Source: an uncultured Holophagales bacterium (lineage in GTDB: Bacteria > Acidobacteriota > Thermoanaerobaculia > UBA5066). From it: DNA of 9,545 nucleotides. Both the position numbers and the translations under genes were made by a program. Shown here piece after piece: positions 6,499 to 9,545 of this stretch. Position 1 is the first letter of the stretch; each line of letters begins with the position of its first letter. The stretch spans positions 1 to 9,545 of the forward strand of contig CALMDF010000025.1 of assembly GCA_937864895.1 (NCBI GenBank), in the 5' to 3' direction. Under the pieces are notes generated by a model. That model was not told the DNA's origin and did not search any database. It saw nothing but the letters and a program-made list of their open reading frames with translations.

Positions 6499-7373
6499 GG
6501 CACATCCTCAGCCCGGTCGAGGCGGCTGGCGAGGTCCGACGCGAAGGGAACGAAAGACGATCGCCAGTAGCCCCAGTCGTGGCCTCCCGGCTCGAGGACG
6601 AGCTCGCTCCGTCCGCCCAGCGTCCCGAAGAGCTTGTGGAAGAACGAGGAGACGTCCGCGAGGAGGTACTTGTCCTCCGTGCCGCAGCGGAGCAGGAGCT
6701 CCGGCGCCCGGTTGGCGAGGCCGGGCGAGTCGAGGAGGATGGAAGCGAGGTCGTGGCGCCGGTAGCCGTCCGTCGTGCCGCCCTCCCCGAAGACTCTCCG
6801 GAAAGCCGGGCGGATGAAGAAGGGGAGGTCCCGCGCGGAGCGGCGCGAGAGCTGCTGGATGGCGGGGGAGAGGCCGCCGGTCACGCCGAAGAGCCCGGGA
6901 GAGCGCAGGCCCCAGCGGACGGCCCCGTAGCCCCCCATCGAGATCCCCGCGGCGGCCCGGGCCGTCCGCCGCGGAAGCGTCCGGAAGGAGGCGTCGACCC
7001 AGGGGACGAGCTCCGTGTCGAGGAATGCACCGTAACGGACCCCGCCGTTCTCGGCGTCGGTGAACCAGGTGCCGACGCCTCGCGGCGAGACGACGAGCAT
7101 TTCCGGGAGGCGTCCGGCCGCCATCTCGCCGTCGAGGAGGGCGGCGACCCCCTTGTCGGCGAGCACCCGCTCGTCTCCGAACCCGTCGTGCAGGAAGTAG
7201 AGGACCGGGTAGCGTCGGGAGGGGGCCTCGGTCCAGGAGGGCGGAAGCTGTACGACGACCCGCGCCGCCTCGGGGAGGAGGGCGGAAGGGACCACTCGGG
7301 ACTCGAGCCGCACTTCCGCCCCGGCCGGGGCTGCGGCGAGAAGGAGAGCGGCGAAGGAACGTGAGAGCTTCAG
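6495..7373 (-). CDS. Exported alpha/beta-hydrolase esterase (esterase D / tributyrin esterase family), probable CTG start
   Basis: This is a putative esterase of the PF00756 type. With the long form (292 residues), the catalytic triad is S145 in GISMGGYGA, D234 in CGTEDKY and H265 in GGHDWGYW. YPVLYFLHDGFGDE is the usual first strand and oxyanion region. It should cleave short-chain acyl or acylthio esters. The conventional start is GTG 7313, giving 272 residues with no signal peptide and a poor ribosome site. Sixty bases upstream in frame lies CTG 7373-7371, preceded by GGAGG at a 5-base gap. The added residues, MKLSRSFAALLLAAAPAGAE, form a textbook signal peptide with AGA cleavage. No ATG, GTG or TTG lies between CTG 7373 and GTG 7313. 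I therefore prefer the CTG start and envelope export. It is the first gene of the operon and overlaps the HAD gene as GTGA. Confidence 0.85.
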   Translation of the reverse strand: MKLSRSFAALLLAAAPAGAEVRLESRVVPSALLPEAARVVVQLPPSWTEAPSRRYPVLYFLHDGFGDERVLADKGVAALLDGEMAAGRLPEMLVVSPRGVGTWFTDAENGGVRYGAFLDTELVPWVDASFRTLPRRTARAAAGISMGGYGAVRWGLRSPGLFGVTGGLSPAIQQLSRRSARDLPFFIRPAFRRVFGEGGTTDGYRRHDLASILLDSPGLANRAPELLLRCGTEDKYLLADVSSFFHKLFGTLGGRSELVLEPGGHDWGYWRSSFVPFASDLASRLDRAEDVP

Positions 7374-7378
7374 AAGGG

Positions 7379-7383
7379 CCTCC
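7379..7383 (-). promoter_or_regulatory. Ribosome binding site GGAGG supporting the CTG start
   Basis: On the minus strand GGAGG is followed by five bases and then CTG at 7373-7371. Its placement decides in favour of the longer esterase with a signal peptide. Confidence 0.6.
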
Positions 7384-7390
7384 GGCGGTC

Positions 7391-7396
7391 ATTGTA
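7391..7396 (-). promoter_or_regulatory. Candidate -10 element (TACAAT) for the esterase operon
   Basis: On the minus strand TACAAT matches the sigma-70 -10 consensus at five of six bases. It lies seven bases before the GGAGG ribosome site, so the transcript would begin near 7384 with a very short leader before CTG 7373. No clear -35 is seen upstream. Confidence 0.45.
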
Positions 7397-7425
7397 GGGA
7401 GTCCGCCCTCACGTTTCCGTCGTGC

Positions 7426-7431
7426 TAGCCT
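7426..7431 (+). promoter_or_regulatory. Candidate extended -10 element (TGC-TAGCCT) for the SDR gene
   Basis: TGCTAGCCT (7423-7431) has the TG extension of an extended -10. Transcription would start near 7438. That is just before an in-frame ATG at 7439 (a possible leaderless start) and 43 bases before the favoured ATG at 7481. It is divergent from the esterase promoter, and the two -10 elements are 29 bases apart. Confidence 0.35.
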
Positions 7432-7480
7432 CGCCCGGATGCGCAGCCGGCATGGGCCCGGCGCGGGAGGCCCGAGGGAG

Positions 7481-8233
7481 ATGAGCTCGTCCGCTGGGGA
7501 AAAGGCGCTCGCCGGGAAGACCGTGATCGTGACGGGGGCCGGCCGCGGCATCGGCCGGGCCATTGCTCTCGCCGCCGCGCGCGCGGGGGCCGCCGTCGTC
7601 CTCGCCGCGAGGACCGAGGAGCAGCTCGCGGAGGTGGCTCGCGAGGCCGTCTCCGTCGGCGGCACGGCATTCGTCGTCGCCGCGGACGTCAGGAGGCGCG
7701 CCGACGTGGAGCGGCTCGTCGAACGCGCCGTCGCCGAGACGGGGCGCCTCGACGCCGTCGTCAGCAACGCGGGCGTCTTCGTCTGGAAGGCGTTCGACGC
7801 CCTCTCCGAGGAAGAGTGGGACAAGGTCCTCGAGACGAACCTGAAGGCGACCTACCTCCTCGTGAAGGCCGCGCTCCCCGAGCTGAAGAAGAGCCGCGGG
7901 CGAATCCTGACCGTCTCCTCGGTCCACGGCACCGCGGGAGACGCGAACGTCGTCGCGCACTGCGCGGCGAAGTTCGGCCTCATCGGCCTGACGAAGGCCC
8001 TCGCCCTCGAATTGAGACCGCATGGCATCTCGGTGAACGCCGTCTGTCCGGGCTCCACCGACAACCGCGGCCGGAACCTGGAAGGGGTCCCCCACGTCCG
8101 GCCGCTCGAGGAGAAGCTCGACGCGTTCGACGTCGCGGCGGCCGCCCTGTTCCTCCTCTCGCCCGCCGCCGAGACCGTCACCGGAGCGGTCCTGGACGTC
8201 TGGGGGGGGACGCGCCTCGAGGTGAAGGCGTGA
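7481..8233 (+). CDS. Short-chain dehydrogenase/reductase with His at the catalytic Tyr position
   Basis: This is a 250-residue classical SDR with a Rossmann fold. Motifs are TGAGRGIG (18-25), an NAG segment in VVSNAGVF, active-site N120, S147 in TVSSVHG, K164 in HCAAKFG, and the VNAVCPG loop. An Arg after the second strand (LAARTEEQ) suggests NADP(H). The catalytic Tyr expected 13 residues after S147 is H160 (codon CAC, 7958-7960), one base from a Tyr codon. The rest of the tetrad is intact. By family it resembles FabG-like 3-oxoacyl reductases and sugar or alcohol dehydrogenases; the substrate is unknown. The start is ATG 7481 because it gives the usual short lead to the TG motif, with GGGAGG at 7465-7470. 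ATG 7439 (14 residues longer, possibly leaderless) is an alternative. The B12-binding gene follows 45 bases downstream. Confidence 0.88.
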   Translation: MSSSAGEKALAGKTVIVTGAGRGIGRAIALAAARAGAAVVLAARTEEQLAEVAREAVSVGGTAFVVAADVRRRADVERLVERAVAETGRLDAVVSNAGVFVWKAFDALSEEEWDKVLETNLKATYLLVKAALPELKKSRGRILTVSSVHGTAGDANVVAHCAAKFGLIGLTKALALELRPHGISVNAVCPGSTDNRGRNLEGVPHVRPLEEKLDAFDVAAAALFLLSPAAETVTGAVLDVWGGTRLEVKA

Positions 8234-8278
8234 ACAATCCGCCCTCGCCGCCGCGGCGTAACGCGGTCGGAGTGAAGA

Positions 8279-9043
8279 GTGGCCTCAGGTAAGTCCCGCG
8301 TCGTCCCGCCCGTGACGAGTCTCGACCTCTCCGGCCCTCTTCTCCTCGCCCTCCTGGGGGGGGATGAGTCCGCCGTCGAGGGAATCGTCTCCCGGGCGCG
8401 CTCGCGCGGGGCGGACACCGCCCTCGTCGTGCGCGACCTCGTCATGCCGGCTCTCTCGGAGGTCGGCCGCATGTGGGCGCGCGGCGAGGTTTCGATCGCC
8501 GAGGAGCACCTCGCGACGGCCCTCGTCGCCCGGGTCCTGGGTCGCTCCTCCGGAAGCGCGGCCCCCGCGGCGGCTCCGGCCGGCCGCATCGTCTTCGCCT
8601 GCCTCGCGGGCGAGTTCCACGACCTCGGCATCCGGTTCCTCGCCGACGTCGCCCGGGAGTGCGGGTGGGACGGCGAGTCGCTCGGCGCCAACGTCCCGCG
8701 CGAAGCTCTCGTCCGTTTCGTCTCGCAGCGGCCCCCCGCCGCGCTGGCCCTGTCGCTCTCGCTCGCGGGGCACGTCCCCGAAGCGGCCCGGACGATCGCC
8801 GAGATCCGCGCGGTCGCCCCGGAGACGACGGTCTTCGTGGGCGGCCACGCCTTCCGCGAGGACCCGGCGCTCGTGCGTCTCGCGGGGGCCGACGCCGCCT
8901 TTGTCGACGCGGTCGCCCTCCGGGACTGGCTCCTCGCGAAAGCGAAGGAGACCCGTAAAGGCGTACCCAACGGCGTCGTCCGCCGCGGCCTGCCGGAGAC
9001 GATCCCGGCCGCCCTGCGGCGCAAGGTCTCCCGGCCGCGCTGA
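8279..9043 (+). CDS. Stand-alone cobalamin-binding protein with CarH-like sensor domain
   Basis: This is a 254-residue protein starting at GTG, with GGAG six bases upstream (8269-8272). The N-terminal helical cap (about 20-90) contains LVMPALSEVGRMWARGEVS with W66, then E76-H77. This is the W-x9-EH signature described for the adenosylcobalamin photoreceptor CarH. A Rossmann-type B12 domain follows from about 103. It has GEFHDLG (111-117), with H114 as the probable lower ligand to cobalt, then ESLGANVP, the ALALSLSL strand and VGGHAF. No MerR or other DNA-binding domain, kinase, methyltransferase or radical-SAM domain is fused; the C-terminus is a basic tail (RRGLPETIPAALRRKVSRP). A sensor role acting on a partner protein is inference. 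A corrinoid carrier is another possibility. It is probably co-transcribed with the SDR gene. Confidence 0.88.
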   Translation: MASGKSRVVPPVTSLDLSGPLLLALLGGDESAVEGIVSRARSRGADTALVVRDLVMPALSEVGRMWARGEVSIAEEHLATALVARVLGRSSGSAAPAAAPAGRIVFACLAGEFHDLGIRFLADVARECGWDGESLGANVPREALVRFVSQRPPAALALSLSLAGHVPEAARTIAEIRAVAPETTVFVGGHAFREDPALVRLAGADAAFVDAVALRDWLLAKAKETRKGVPNGVVRRGLPETIPAALRRKVSRPR

Positions 9044-9055
9044 ACGGGTTCCTCC

Positions 9056-9064
9056 TGCTACAGT
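9056..9064 (+). promoter_or_regulatory. Candidate extended -10 element for tRNA-Arg
   Basis: TGCTACAGT (TGN followed by TACAGT) starts 13 bases after the stop of the B12-protein gene and ends 22 bases before the tRNA 5' end. It has the TG extension but no recognisable -35. Confidence 0.35.
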
Positions 9065-9086
9065 TCCGCTCCGTCCGGTAGAGCGC

Positions 9087-9163
9087 CTGCCCGTAGCTCA
9101 GCTGGATAGAGCATCGGCCTTCTAAGCCGAGGGTCAGCGGTTCGAGCCCGCTCGGGCAGGCCA
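9087..9163 (+). tRNA. tRNA-Arg (anticodon UCU), CCA encoded
   Basis: A complete cloverleaf folds by eye. The acceptor CTGCCCG (9087-9093) pairs perfectly with CGGGCAG (9153-9159). The D stem is GCTC/GAGC (9096-9099 and 9109-9112). The anticodon stem TCGGC/GCCGA encloses the loop CTTCTAA, with anticodon TCT at 9121-9123, reading AGA. The variable loop is GGGTC. The T stem AGCGG/CCGCT encloses TTCGAGC. The discriminator is G9160, followed by a genomically encoded CCA (9161-9163). UCU decodes a rare arginine codon in a GC-rich genome. T-rich CTTTTCC follows shortly after the 3' end but no strong terminator hairpin is seen. Confidence 0.95.
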
Positions 9164-9206
9164 GTCTTTTCCTTCGCCGAGCCGCGTGACCGGTCGCCCT
9201 TCCGAA

Positions 9207-9545
9207 TCAGCGCGCCCGTCGCCCGATCGCGAGCAGGTTGTTGCCGCGCGCGGCGGCCTCCTGCTGGAGGCAGAGCCCGGTTTCGGCCGGGACGAGCCGT
9301 CGGAGGAGGCGCCGGTTCCGGAGGCTCGCGGGGAGCGCCTCGCCGGGCCCCTCCGGGTGCACGGTGACGGGAAACCCGCGGACCGAAACGTCGACGCACC
9401 CCGCCCGTGCGAGGCACGCCCTCGCGACCGACGGGGTGAAGACGAGGACTTCCGGGACGCCGTCGCCGTAACGGACGGAGGCGCGCGTGGAGAGGCGGCG
9501 GAGCTCGCCGGGCCGCCCGTCCCGCAGGCTCTTCGCGGCGGCCTG
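9207..9545 (-). CDS. Unidentified protein, C-terminal 112 residues (partial; possible methyltransferase end)
   Basis: The minus strand is open from the right edge to a TGA at 9209-9207, giving 112 residues of a longer protein. Codon use is strongly GC-rich in third positions, like its neighbours. The fragment includes VRYGDGVPEVLVFTPSVARA, LARAGCVDVSVRGFPVTV and, near the end, RNRRLLRRLVPAETGLCLQQ followed by GNNLLAIGRRAR. A strand ending in LLAIGRR after an 'aGc..v.v.gfpv' segment loosely recalls the last strands of class I SAM methyltransferases, but no SAM-binding motif lies in this part, so that is only a guess. There are no membrane helices in the visible part. It converges with the tRNA gene, with 43 bases between. 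Confidence 0.6.
   Translation of the reverse strand, partial: QAAAKSLRDGRPGELRRLSTRASVRYGDGVPEVLVFTPSVARACLARAGCVDVSVRGFPVTVHPEGPGEALPASLRNRRLLRRLVPAETGLCLQQEAAARGNNLLAIGRRAR

Noticed and set aside
7361..7480. Upstream extension of the SDR to GTG 7361
   Set aside because: It would add 40 residues with no family counterpart, overlap the esterase start and run through both candidate promoters.
8248..8265. CCGCG-GCGTAA-CGCGG inverted repeat between the SDR and B12 genes
   Set aside because: A 5-base GC stem in a 45-base gap of a GC-rich genome is expected by chance, and no T-run follows.
9058..9417. Minus-strand open frame containing ERARTADPRLRRPMLYPAE
   Set aside because: This is the well-known false protein produced by translating antisense across a tRNA gene; it overlaps tRNA-Arg and the real minus-strand C-terminal fragment lies in another frame.
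1..9545. CRISPR array, prophage, integron or toxin-antitoxin pair
   Set aside because: No regularly spaced direct repeats, integrase, phage gene or small paired ORFs with recognisable motifs were seen.

Overview
The window comes from a very GC-rich bacterial chromosome with densely packed genes. The style suggests an Acidobacteriota-like or myxobacteria-like lineage: a Hanks-type Ser/Thr kinase with a Pro/Ala/Thr-rich stalk, secreted PKD-type proteins, frequent GTG/TTG starts, and a short remnant resembling REP/Y1-transposase-associated repeats. This placement is inference from gene style, as there is no rRNA or marker gene here. No phage, plasmid, CRISPR array or intact transposon is visible.

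Layout, left to right. (1) Minus strand, running off the left edge: the N-terminal part of a MacB/FtsX-type ABC transporter permease. (2) Divergent from it, only 21 bases away (9 if an upstream ATG is used): a transmembrane Ser/Thr protein kinase with an external C-terminal domain. (3) A secreted or surface protein with a glycine-zipper-like segment, a PKD domain and a C-terminal beta domain, behind its own leader and a strong Shine-Dalgarno. (4) A small DUF971 protein. (5) A 70-base convergent gap holding an AT-rich, foldback-rich, REP-like remnant. (6) A three-gene minus-strand operon with overlapping ends, transcribed in the order exported esterase, HAD phosphatase, exported gluzincin-like protein without a zinc site. 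(7) A compact divergent promoter region. (8) Plus strand: an SDR oxidoreductase whose catalytic Tyr is His, then a stand-alone cobalamin-binding protein with a CarH-like Wx9EH signature. (9) tRNA-Arg(UCU) with encoded CCA. (10) Minus strand, running off the right edge: the C-terminal 112 residues of an unidentified protein.

How the genes may work together. The kinase and the adjacent secreted PKD protein could form an envelope-sensing pair. The esterase, HAD and peptidase-like genes are translationally coupled, so they are made together. The SDR and the B12-binding protein are only 45 bases apart and probably share a transcript. The most interesting points are the probable CTG start that restores a signal peptide on the esterase, the Tyr-to-His change in the SDR, the stand-alone CarH-like cobalamin module without a DNA-binding domain, and the apparent pseudo-peptidase that keeps an EG-x-A motif but has lost HExxH. 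I found no obviously new multi-gene defence or mobile system.
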